This document shows positions 1 to 8,753 of a stretch of 64,000 nt of DNA, one piece after another (positions within the stretch are counted from its first letter, which is position 1; the number at the start of each line of letters is the position of its first letter). Where the stretch lies: NCBI GenBank assembly GCA_020638955.1, contig JACKHO010000009.1:124001-188000 (forward strand). The letters are read 5' to 3'. The stretch comes from Planctomycetaceae bacterium (GTDB lineage Bacteria; Planctomycetota; Planctomycetia; Planctomycetales; Planctomycetaceae). The position numbers were made by a program, and so were the translations under genes. The notes beneath the pieces are model-generated. The model ran no database searches. It was not told the DNA's origin and worked only from the letters and a program-made list of their open reading frames with translations.

Positions 1-227
1 GTGACAATCGTCGAAGGCTGGCCCACACCAGTCTCGGCAACACGCATGGTCCGCGATGTCTTCAAGGGTGCCCATGTAACAGTAGGTGAATGGTTGAGTT
101 GCGCAAGCCTCCAGTCGTCTTCCAATCGTACGCCTTTCTGTTAGGCCGATACGACCGGACCTAAAGAAACGAATCTGACTGAAGAACGGTTGAAACGTCA
201 TTAAGACTATACGTCACGTCAAATGGT

Positions 228-494
228 TCAATCTTTCGGTGTTTCGGTCGCCTTGACATAAATCCAGTAGAGCAGACCCAGTGACGTTATAGTGAATAAC
301 AGCAACGAGATCAGGAGTAACACCTCCACAACGTGATTCGCGTTACCGATAGTCTTGTCGATCCACAACGCTAGTAGATTTTCACTCCGACTTAGCGCCG
401 CATCGAGCGTATAGGCAAAGGCGAGAAAGGAACATATCCAAGTTGCGGCCAGCCACGCCAGTACTCGCTGATTGGTGATCCAGTGGGTCTTCAA
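228..494 (-). CDS. Small two-helix membrane protein, candidate immunity partner of the RHS protein
   Basis: An 88-residue protein with two hydrophobic segments (about residues 11-30 and 52-75) and a short charged tail, so an inner-membrane protein. I chose the TTG at 492-494 as start because it overlaps the TGA of the upstream RHS gene (TTGA) and sits 6 bases after a strong GGAGG that lies inside the end of that gene. A longer reading to 593 would overlap the toxin by 100 bases. No family recognised. Position directly after the C-terminal toxin-like domain, with translational coupling, is what is expected of an immunity protein; a membrane location would suit protection against a phospholipase. 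That role is inference. Confidence 0.6.
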   Translation of the reverse strand: MKTHWITNQRVLAWLAATWICSFLAFAYTLDAALSRSENLLALWIDKTIGNANHVVEVLLLISLLLFTITSLGLLYWIYVKATETPKD

Positions 495-3400
495 TCTCTT
501 CCTCCAATTGGAACGCCTACTCCCATGCCTTGATTTGTCATCCAGTGCATCAACTCTCGGGTCTCTCCCGTCTGACTGTGCCCTACGTTGCATGTGCCGA
601 AATGGAGGTTGGTTGAGTCTGAGTCCTCCAACGAAACTGGAAGGACGGGAAAGACGATCTCTGGATCTTGGTCAACCATGACGTCAGCAAACCGCACGTT
701 GCTCGGAATCGTGCCGCCGTAACCCGTGCCTGCCATCATCCGAACGGGATCCAACAAAGCGAGCCAATGGACAGGTGCGTCTCGTCGATCAAGGCACCTA
801 CCGGGATTCTTGTTTCTCCCCCCCGTACTACATGCTCGCTTGCAACAACAGCCATTCTTCAACTGCCTCGCAACTTCCATGGCAATAACAGCGCCGCGGC
901 TCCAGCCAATAAGGTTGATGCCGTCGGGGCACTTCCCATCGCAAATCATCTTACAGATGTCTTTTAGAGCGTTGACCTTGATTTCTGTGGCTGTAAGTCC
1001 CAGTATTGTTCCCGGATTGAACTTACTGATAAATCCTCTGCCATTAAAATCGGAACCAACACCGTCATAGAAGTTCCCGGGGGTGGGAATTCGGTCATGG
1101 AGGCGAACCGTAAACGATGGATGCATCGCACTTTCATTTGACCCGCCAAATGAGAACGTACATAGGCCTTTCTTAGGTGGGCCAGGGGCAGGACGCTCGG
1201 GATTCTCGCGCCCGGATGGCGGATATGATGGCGATGGACGAACACCAAGTACCGGTCCGCTTGGCGAAAACTGAGAACCAAAATCGGCTCCAGGCTGTTC
1301 ACCTTTAGGATCCGTTTGGTTTAAGGGGCGATTCTGGACATACTCGAAGAGATTTGCGGAGGGGATATAGCCGATTGGATCCCTTGTCATCCACGTGCCG
1401 GTAGTCGGCAAATAAAACCGTTGACGCACTTGGAACATCTGCGAGGGAGCTTCCCAGCGGTACCCAGCGTAGGTAGTTTCCCAGTCGAAGTCACTGCTAG
1501 CGCGAGTCGTGAACGTCGGTGAGAGGAACGAAGTGACGCCGTATGGATCGTACTCGTAACGCTCCTGAACGGTGCCTGAGTCATCAACAACCGTCGTGAC
1601 ATTCCAGTTGGCGTCCTGGAGTGCGTACAGCCGTTCGTCCAGCGTGGATGTGGTCGTTCGGTCACGGCAGATGAGTTCGTCGATGTACCGTTGCCCCCAG
1701 ACATAGTGGCGGTCGGGAGTGGTGGATGTGCCGACGCGTTCTTCCAGCACCTGCCAGGAGTTGCTGTAATAGTAGTGTCGCGTTTCGTCGAGTGAACCAG
1801 CGGTGTAACTCTTCTTGACTACCCGGAACCCGCGAGCGTCGTACTCGTTCTCTTGTACGGTACCTTTGACATCCTCAATCTTAACCAGACGGTTCCAGGC
1901 GTCATATGTCGCCTGGAACGTGGGGGCTGCTTCGAACTCGTCCCACTGGTCGGCGGTGAACTGGTCCCATTCATCCGGAGTGAAGTTGGCCCATGTCGGG
2001 TAGGGGCCGTTGGCTCGGGGGATGGTCGTCATGTTTCCATTGGCGTCATACTGGGGATCGCCCCAGACTTCACCTTTGGTCGTCCCCAACGCGGTGATTT
2101 CATTCACGGGGTTGGCCGAACGGTCCTGTTCGAAGTCCCAGGTTCCGTCGCCGTCGTCATCCTGTCGGAATCCCTGCCAGTTGCCAGTCGCATCAAGCGA
2201 CCAGCATTGCGAAAACTGCGGACTGGTAATGCCGGTGTTGGTGCCATTGAGCGTGCCTCGCTCACCCTGCTTGAGCCGGTGCAGACTGTCATGGCCATAC
2301 AGCCAGTCATAGTGGTTGCTGGTGTCGGTCGGATTCTTCCTCCAGATGCGGCTGGACGCTCGGTCGTAGCCATACTGCACATCGGACAGACTGCTGCTGC
2401 TTGTCTTCCAGAGCGACTGCCTGAGTCGTCCGAATCGGTCGAGTGCCGTATAGATGTCACCATCGGGCGTGAGATCACCCAGCAGCGTATTCTCAATGCC
2501 CGGCTCGGGACTGGCCTGCACAGCGACTGTTCTGCGGCCCAGGTAACTGTACTCTGCAAAGCGAGTTGCACCGCCATCGGAATCATAAAAGTACTCGACG
2601 CGGCTGGCCGACTCATTGATTGAGTCATCAGTGCCATAGTAGTACGACAGGTACCGACTGTTGGGGTAAGTCAGCTTCGTGGGCCGAATGGTATTTCCAG
2701 TTCCATCCACAAATTCGTACTGCACTTTCGGGGTTGTCATGGTGTCAACCGCTCCAGCATGTGCCTGCCACGCCGTAATTGACTGTCCAAACTCATTATA
2801 CGCGAACTTCACCTCGTTGAGCACATTTCCTGAGCCCACCGTGGAATTATCCCAACTTGTCATCCGCTGTGGCAATCCACGTACTTCGTAGTCAAGTTCG
2901 AGCCTGCGAACGGTGCCATCCACGCCGGTCCCTAACGTTGTAACCCTGTCTTGCGTCAGCCGTCCGAGCAAGTCGTAATTGAATGCGTGGACCGATCCAT
3001 TCTGGTCCTGAGTTGCCGTTCGCTGCCGCTGTCGATTGGAACTATAGGTGACCGTGTCACTTCCGCTGGTGGAGTCAGGGTAGGTTACCTGCCGCAGCAA
3101 CGAACTCGTGGCAATATCTGAGTCGCTGAGGGTAGTGCCGTAGGTGTACGTTGTCACCTGGTTGCCCGTCGACGCATTGACTGCCGTCAGTGTCGCAATG
3201 TTGCCGTCAGGCGTGTACGTGACACTGGTTGTCCGATTCTCGTCATCTGAGGCATCACATAGACCGGATGTTGACGAACTGGAGGAACTCGACAACCCAG
3301 AGGTCACATAGTTTTCGATGGTACTCAAGCGACGCCCTGCATCGTCGTAGCTGAACCGCGTGACCATACCAGCCGGATCGGTCGATTCGAGTAAATTACC

Positions 3401-6400
3401 AGCGTCGTCATATGTCTGTGAGGTGACGAGAATCGTGTCCGATGGTGTGGGTATTGTCGCTGAGCGCGTGAACGAACTGCCGCCATTCGTGCCATAGTTG
3501 GCCGAGGACTGTTCTCGTCCAATACCGTCAGGATAGCTTGCACTATAGGTTACGCGGGCCTTCGGCGTAGTAGACGGATCACCAAGTGCTCCCGTCTGAG
3601 AGGCTAGTGCGTCGTGGTAACGCTGGCGCTGAGTTGCCTGAATCAAGTTGCCAGCGGCATCGAACACGGACTCCGACTGCTCGTAGATGACATCGCCAGT
3701 GACTGAAAAAATGTCGCTGTAAGAAGAATCGCTTCCGTACCCGACGTACGTGACAGTGGGGCGACCTAAACCGTCATACGTCGTTTTGGTCCAGGTACTT
3801 GAGCCTGCCGGAAGTGACTTCACCACGTTGCCGGTTTGGTCATACCACGTGTTGCTTTTGAGGGGGTTGCCTTCGGTGCCTGTTGCTGGATCGACACCAT
3901 ACCGAATGGCCTGGTACACGCGGCTGAGGTCGTCAAACTCTGTCTTGCTTCTGGCAATGAGATTGCCCGTGGCGCTGGTGTCGCGGCGATCAATCTGGGT
4001 CACGCGGTTGAGGTTGTCGTAATACTGAACTTCATACAGATTGATTTCGCCATCCGTCGTCGTTCGACGGTTGCGGAAGTCGTACGCGTAGTCAGTAACG
4101 CGCGTGGTGGACGCGTCCACATGCTGCGACAGTTGTGTGAGGTTGCCGTCACCGCCTGTTTGTCCCTGGTCATAAACGTTAGACGTGACAACCACCATGT
4201 TGTTGCCGGTGGCTCCGTTGCCCGTCGGGTCTTGTGCCGTGGCGCCCGTGTCGTCCGTGCCTACGTAGACTGCCGTAACCAGACTGCGCACATCGAACAC
4301 CGTAAATGTGATTGTGCCACCCGGGCTGACAACACGATTGCGGCGTTTTTGGAGGTCGTAACCATAATTGGTTTGGTCATAATTCGTGCCTGAGGCCCCT
4401 TCGCCCGAGGCAGGAATGGTGTGATAGACCCGCTCGGACGCCAACAGGCAACAGTCCGTGTACTCGTACGTCTTCCAGCGAGTGTACGACGACTGAGCGA
4501 ACGTATCGGAAGGCAGAAGTCTTCCAGAGGTTGAAGCTCGAGTTGCCTGGATTTCAGCCAGCACCTTGCCACTACCATCTCGTTGCGTAATTTGTACGGG
4601 ATTGACGAGTGTGTACGTGTAACTCGACGAACTGCCGGTGGCATAGCCTTGAGCGCTGCGCGTGGTGTGGTTGGCATCATCGTAGACCGTCCACGACGCC
4701 GTACGAACCAACGTTGCTGTCCCACCAATGTCGACAGTATGGACGGGACCAAGCTCCTGCGTAATGCGTCCCCGGTCATCGGACTCATAATCCGTAACCA
4801 GATTCAGGCCGCCACCGCTGGGTGTCGACCAGCCAGTCGGGTGATTCGTAACCACGGACGTATCGACATCGTCGATTCTCTGAACGAGAGCACCAGTGAT
4901 CACATCGTACGTGTAATTTGTGAGGAACCCACGCTCATCCATCGTCCAGGTGAGGTAGCCGAATTGGTCGTAATACTCCATACGTGAATTGGCTGTTCCA
5001 GAGCCATTCTGCGTCGTTGTAACGACCGGCAACGTCGTGGTGCGTTGCTCCACCTGAGTTGTGCCCGTGTAGAACGTGTACGAATACGTTGTTTCAATGG
5101 TTTTGGTGTCGTCCGTGTCGTCGGGATACTGAGTTGCTTTCGACACTGGAAAGATCGTGCTGCCGCCTGCCGCATGGGATGTGTATTCCCAGGAACTGAG
5201 CAGAATGGGCGAACCCTGCTGCCCTTGCTGGATTTTCTTGGACTTTGTGTAGCCCACGGGGACGGGCGCCGAACCAGATGAACTCGAACTCGGCAACGCC
5301 TCGTAATACTCGGTGAGAGAGATGAGTCCTTCAGTATTTCGCAGATACTGATACGAGCCCGTTCCCGCATTGTACCCCAGTAGGTCATCCAGATCTTCGT
5401 CGTACCCCAAGACCGCCGAAGGTTCGGCGCTAAGGATTTTCTGTCCCCGTTCGTTGTACCGTGAGAAACTGCACCAACCCTGTGCCGTCCCGCTGGATGA
5501 TGAGCCACCATTCTCATCGACGACCACGTACAGCATCGTCAGCCCGGCGTAATTGGCGTAGATAATACGTTGCGAGCCGTCCTGCAGGGTTTCGGTCGTC
5601 TTGAAAATCCAGACATTCTGGTCAAGAAAATATGAAGACGAGCTGGAGTTGAGCGGCGCGTCGGGATAACGCGGATTCCGCTCATACGTGAACAGAATTG
5701 TCTCCGAGCCAGCAAACGGCTGTTCCAGCACGACGCGGTTATTGGCGTCGTACTCAAAATAGCTGTCGGCATACAGGGCGACTGTGGCGTCGGATGCACT
5801 GTCGGGATTCCCCCCAGTCGCAGCACTGAGTTTGGCGTAGGCCGCTGGACGGCATACGAACTTGATGTTGTGAGCATTCCCGTTCGTGTCACCTGACTTG
5901 TAATAGCGGTAGTAGCTGGTGCCAAGATCCTGCCAAGCCGATCCGTCCCATTCCTGCCGGGTTACGGACCGGAGATCGTTCACGCTCCCCCACATTTCAT
6001 TGCTGGCCGCACTACTGCTCGTACTCGTCGAACTACTACCAGCGTTAACGCTCCCGTAGTAGTCGTAAGTCGCCCGCAGGATATCCTCCCAGCTGCCAGT
6101 GTTGATTTTCCGACGCAGAGTGCAGCTCTGAAGCTGACCCGACGATGCTCCGCTGGCAAAGTACTGATACAACATCGACTCGGTGACTGTATCACCGTCG
6201 ACGACAGCACTTTGCTGAAGTTCGACGATTTTGTCACCAGACTCCTGGACGACAGAGAGCGTGTTCCCACCCGGCTCCGTGCGACTGATAAACCCGCCAG
6301 GGCGTGTGGAGTGACTGAAGTCATGGAACTGCCGGACTGTTCCATCAGTTTCAGTCAGCACGAATTTGCTGTTGGTCGTATCGTGAACAATTGTCGCCAG

Positions 6401-7435
6401 GCTTGAGTATTGGGCGGAGTACAATCCGGTTGCTGGATCGAGCGAGAAGAAGCGCAGGTCATACAGGTCATCAAAGAGGGTCAGTGAAGACCCTGCGAGA
6501 GGGGAGCCACTTAAATATGGCCACGCCGTGGGATTCCAATTCCAGCCATTCCCGCGATTGAAGTTCTCCGTTTGTTGATTGCTGTAGGTTCGCGTATGCG
6601 ACCAGTTCATCCCATAACCGGATGATGCAACGTCTGTCGCCTGAATCTGTGCTTCGCCATTGCAGTAACGGACGGGATTCTTCGATTTTCCTTGACATTC
6701 CGGGCAGGTCTTCGGAACAGGGTAGCCGATGATCCAGCGGCTCGAACTGGAGCTTGAACTGCCGGTTGATGTTGACCCGGTTGAACTTGAACCCGTCGTA
6801 TCACTGCTAGACGAACTGCTGGAAACACTGCTCGACGACGAACTGCTGGACTGGCTGCTTGACGATTGCGATGAACTTGAATTGCTTGTGGACGATGATG
6901 AGGTGCTGGAAGACGATGGCCCACTCGTCGAACTCGACGATGATACAGATTTGGATGACGAACTTGATGAACTGACAGACGAAGTGCTGCTACTGGACTG
7001 TTGACTCGTGCTGGAGTGACTCGTGCTGGAGGAGGAGCTTCCTGACTCCTGTGCACTCGATGATGTTGACGATACTGAAGATTGCGAACTGGAAGCGCTG
7101 GTTGAACTTTCCTGGCTGGATGACGATCCGCCAGTAGGAGCCGAACTTGATGAAGACCCGATACCCGAAGAACTGGAACTGGGATGCGGCCCCTGAGATG
7201 AACTGCTGCTCTGAGAACTCGATGATGTACTTGGGCCTGAAGTTGACGAGCTACCGCCACCTGAGGTCGATGAACTGCTATCCAATGGGGGATTGACAGA
7301 CGACTGGCTACTTGACGAACCTGACTCGCTGGAGCTGGTGCTTGATGTCGACCCCAAACTCGAACAACTTGATGAGACTGAAGAATTGCTCGTGCTGGAA
7401 CTGCTGGACAGGCTACTGGAACTGGAAGAAGACAT
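491..7435 (-). CDS. Giant RHS/YD-repeat protein with poly-Ser N terminus and lipase-like C-terminal domain
   Basis: 2314 residues. Residues 1 to about 232 are almost pure Ser with some Thr, Gln and Gly, and there is no signal peptide. A CPECQG motif and the RYCNGE entry of the RHS shell follow, then many YD repeats (YEYDPYG, YDANGNM, YDAWNRL) to the shell-end marker TDPKG near residue 2045. The last 269 residues are a separate domain with LIGWSRGAV near residue 2177, a later LLDP and several His residues, resembling the GxSxG of DUF2235/Tle1-type phospholipases. RHS proteins enclose and release a C-terminal toxin; here the cargo is predicted to be a lipid hydrolase. It overlaps the next small membrane-protein gene by 4 bases. 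Start is the ATG before the Ser tract, with a weak GGAG 12 bases upstream. Confidence 0.85.
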   Translation of the reverse strand: MSSSSSSSLSSSSSTSNSSVSSSCSSLGSTSSTSSSESGSSSSQSSVNPPLDSSSSTSGGGSSSTSGPSTSSSSQSSSSSQGPHPSSSSSGIGSSSSSAPTGGSSSSQESSTSASSSQSSVSSTSSSAQESGSSSSSTSHSSTSQQSSSSTSSVSSSSSSSKSVSSSSSTSGPSSSSTSSSSTSNSSSSQSSSSQSSSSSSSSVSSSSSSSDTTGSSSTGSTSTGSSSSSSSRWIIGYPVPKTCPECQGKSKNPVRYCNGEAQIQATDVASSGYGMNWSHTRTYSNQQTENFNRGNGWNWNPTAWPYLSGSPLAGSSLTLFDDLYDLRFFSLDPATGLYSAQYSSLATIVHDTTNSKFVLTETDGTVRQFHDFSHSTRPGGFISRTEPGGNTLSVVQESGDKIVELQQSAVVDGDTVTESMLYQYFASGASSGQLQSCTLRRKINTGSWEDILRATYDYYGSVNAGSSSTSTSSSAASNEMWGSVNDLRSVTRQEWDGSAWQDLGTSYYRYYKSGDTNGNAHNIKFVCRPAAYAKLSAATGGNPDSASDATVALYADSYFEYDANNRVVLEQPFAGSETILFTYERNPRYPDAPLNSSSSSYFLDQNVWIFKTTETLQDGSQRIIYANYAGLTMLYVVVDENGGSSSSGTAQGWCSFSRYNERGQKILSAEPSAVLGYDEDLDDLLGYNAGTGSYQYLRNTEGLISLTEYYEALPSSSSSGSAPVPVGYTKSKKIQQGQQGSPILLSSWEYTSHAAGGSTIFPVSKATQYPDDTDDTKTIETTYSYTFYTGTTQVEQRTTTLPVVTTTQNGSGTANSRMEYYDQFGYLTWTMDERGFLTNYTYDVITGALVQRIDDVDTSVVTNHPTGWSTPSGGGLNLVTDYESDDRGRITQELGPVHTVDIGGTATLVRTASWTVYDDANHTTRSAQGYATGSSSSYTYTLVNPVQITQRDGSGKVLAEIQATRASTSGRLLPSDTFAQSSYTRWKTYEYTDCCLLASERVYHTIPASGEGASGTNYDQTNYGYDLQKRRNRVVSPGGTITFTVFDVRSLVTAVYVGTDDTGATAQDPTGNGATGNNMVVVTSNVYDQGQTGGDGNLTQLSQHVDASTTRVTDYAYDFRNRRTTTDGEINLYEVQYYDNLNRVTQIDRRDTSATGNLIARSKTEFDDLSRVYQAIRYGVDPATGTEGNPLKSNTWYDQTGNVVKSLPAGSSTWTKTTYDGLGRPTVTYVGYGSDSSYSDIFSVTGDVIYEQSESVFDAAGNLIQATQRQRYHDALASQTGALGDPSTTPKARVTYSASYPDGIGREQSSANYGTNGGSSFTRSATIPTPSDTILVTSQTYDDAGNLLESTDPAGMVTRFSYDDAGRRLSTIENYVTSGLSSSSSSSTSGLCDASDDENRTTSVTYTPDGNIATLTAVNASTGNQVTTYTYGTTLSDSDIATSSLLRQVTYPDSTSGSDTVTYSSNRQRQRTATQDQNGSVHAFNYDLLGRLTQDRVTTLGTGVDGTVRRLELDYEVRGLPQRMTSWDNSTVGSGNVLNEVKFAYNEFGQSITAWQAHAGAVDTMTTPKVQYEFVDGTGNTIRPTKLTYPNSRYLSYYYGTDDSINESASRVEYFYDSDGGATRFAEYSYLGRRTVAVQASPEPGIENTLLGDLTPDGDIYTALDRFGRLRQSLWKTSSSSLSDVQYGYDRASSRIWRKNPTDTSNHYDWLYGHDSLHRLKQGERGTLNGTNTGITSPQFSQCWSLDATGNWQGFRQDDDGDGTWDFEQDRSANPVNEITALGTTKGEVWGDPQYDANGNMTTIPRANGPYPTWANFTPDEWDQFTADQWDEFEAAPTFQATYDAWNRLVKIEDVKGTVQENEYDARGFRVVKKSYTAGSLDETRHYYYSNSWQVLEERVGTSTTPDRHYVWGQRYIDELICRDRTTTSTLDERLYALQDANWNVTTVVDDSGTVQERYEYDPYGVTSFLSPTFTTRASSDFDWETTYAGYRWEAPSQMFQVRQRFYLPTTGTWMTRDPIGYIPSANLFEYVQNRPLNQTDPKGEQPGADFGSQFSPSGPVLGVRPSPSYPPSGRENPERPAPGPPKKGLCTFSFGGSNESAMHPSFTVRLHDRIPTPGNFYDGVGSDFNGRGFISKFNPGTILGLTATEIKVNALKDICKMICDGKCPDGINLIGWSRGAVIAMEVARQLKNGCCCKRACSTGGRNKNPGRCLDRRDAPVHWLALLDPVRMMAGTGYGGTIPSNVRFADVMVDQDPEIVFPVLPVSLEDSDSTNLHFGTCNVGHSQTGETRELMHWMTNQGMGVGVPIGGRD

Positions 7436-7496
7436 TCGGCAGGGCTCCGGAGGTCAAGAAATCACCCAAGAAAGAAGGGGGCGGGGACGCCTCCAA

Positions 7497-8333
7497 CTAA
7501 GACAGCGCAACACTTCCAGTCTTCACCGTGCCGCTGCTGTACTTGACCTTAAACTTCAACAGGTTATTGGTTTCGTCAACGTAGATATTGACTTCACCGT
7601 TGCCGAGATTGACATCGGCAACTGCTGCGGTAGCTACTCCTACGATCGTCGAATCGGTCGCATGAAGTTTTGCACGTGGCGCTCCAACGCCGACTCCAAC
7701 CTTGCCATCTCCAATCAGGAGAATGTCACCGAACTGGGTCATGTAGAAATTGGCCTTAGTTGCTCCGCCTACATCATGTTGAATTGCAAGTCGATCTTTG
7801 ATCGTACTTCCAGAAAAAGTTCGATAGAACAATGTCCGATCGTTTGCGGGTGATGCATTGTTTCGCAGCTGAAAACTTGCTTGAGAGGTTGATGTCGACT
7901 TCGCATCGATTAGCACTTGCATTGTTCCATCAGTGTTTTCGAACCTTGCTGCCGTGCCTCCCGCACTTTTCACTTCGAGCGCCGTCCCATCAATTTCGCC
8001 GCTTACGGTCAACTTGCCCGGTACGACGACTTCCGCTGACGTGTCTCCTGGAGTCAGATTAAGCTGCGTCGACGACCGGGACAAAATGGACTTCCACACG
8101 GCAGCGCCAACAGCAGCATTGGTACACATCCACAGCGAGCCGGAGGTGGCATTCAGCCACAAGGCTCCGACTGCAAACTGTTTGGAGCTGTCGTCGTTGA
8201 CTGTCGGATCAGCGGTTCCCGGATAGGGCGATCCATCGGCAAGTGCCTTGAAGTTGTTGGTAAGAGCTTGCCCACCGCTCTCCGTAGCCCCATTGACGAT
8301 CTTGAGATTCTTGTAATCCGACAACGTTGCCAT
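7497..8333 (-). CDS. Phage tail-fibre-like structural protein
   Basis: 278 residues starting MATLSDYKNLKIVNG, with GAGG 7 bases before the ATG. The middle and end read like phage tail-fibre or appendage proteins: a WLNATSGSLWMCTNAA segment (typical wrapper text of tail tip proteins), beta-rich repeats, and GVGVGAPRAKLHATDSTI, close to the VGIGT-P-KLHV motif common in tail fibres. No signal peptide or membrane helix. It ends 61 bases before the RHS gene and points the same way, so the two are probably co-transcribed; it may help present or deliver the RHS protein. The fibre-like resemblance is from motif style only. Confidence 0.55.
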   Translation of the reverse strand: MATLSDYKNLKIVNGATESGGQALTNNFKALADGSPYPGTADPTVNDDSSKQFAVGALWLNATSGSLWMCTNAAVGAAVWKSILSRSSTQLNLTPGDTSAEVVVPGKLTVSGEIDGTALEVKSAGGTAARFENTDGTMQVLIDAKSTSTSQASFQLRNNASPANDRTLFYRTFSGSTIKDRLAIQHDVGGATKANFYMTQFGDILLIGDGKVGVGVGAPRAKLHATDSTIVGVATAAVADVNLGNGEVNIYVDETNNLLKFKVKYSSGTVKTGSVALS

Positions 8334-8753
8334 CAGCGTGCCTCGCGCGCAATGCCTGTAGCTAAAGGCAGCATCAACCGCCCAAGCTGGTGATGATGTA
8401 ACAAACCCAACCCGTGGAAATATGAAGTAAGCAGAAGAGAAACAGTGACGCGCAGCCAAGGCGGCATACCCTGCATCGAGTCAGACCTCAATACCCCGAG
8501 AGCAAGATTTCGCGAGGCATCAACTTCATGAGCCGACTCAACTACGAAACTATGCGCTGAACGATTCGTTCATTCAAGCGAACATCGATCGATTTCAACA
8601 AGAATTGACAAATTGTCCAGATTCGTTCCTTTGTCAACATTTGAGTGCTACACAAACGACGCTCATAACTACAGGTAGTCTTTAATTGGAAGACGCGAGT
8701 TTCAGACCACAAATCTGTCCGAAATGTTCGGTGCCACGATGGCATGGCCAGCA
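8334..8753 (-). promoter_or_regulatory. Intergenic control region with inverted repeat and palindrome
   Basis: About 420 bases without a gene, upstream of the fibre-like/RHS pair. It contains a perfect 8-base inverted repeat (TTGACAAA at 8605-8612, TTTGTCAA at 8630-8637) and a palindrome GAACGATTCGTTC at 8559-8571. On the minus strand the right arm supplies a TTGACA that could serve as a -35 box. These are plausible operator/promoter elements for the RHS locus; no regulator is adjacent. Confidence 0.3.

Noticed and set aside
1853..2623. Long plus-strand frame inside the RHS gene
   Set aside because: Antisense shadow of the YD-repeat coding strand; low-complexity composition and no start signal.
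6729..7853. Plus-strand Leu/Asp/Glu-rich frames opposite the poly-Ser tract
   Set aside because: They are the mirror of the Ser codons; no real protein features.
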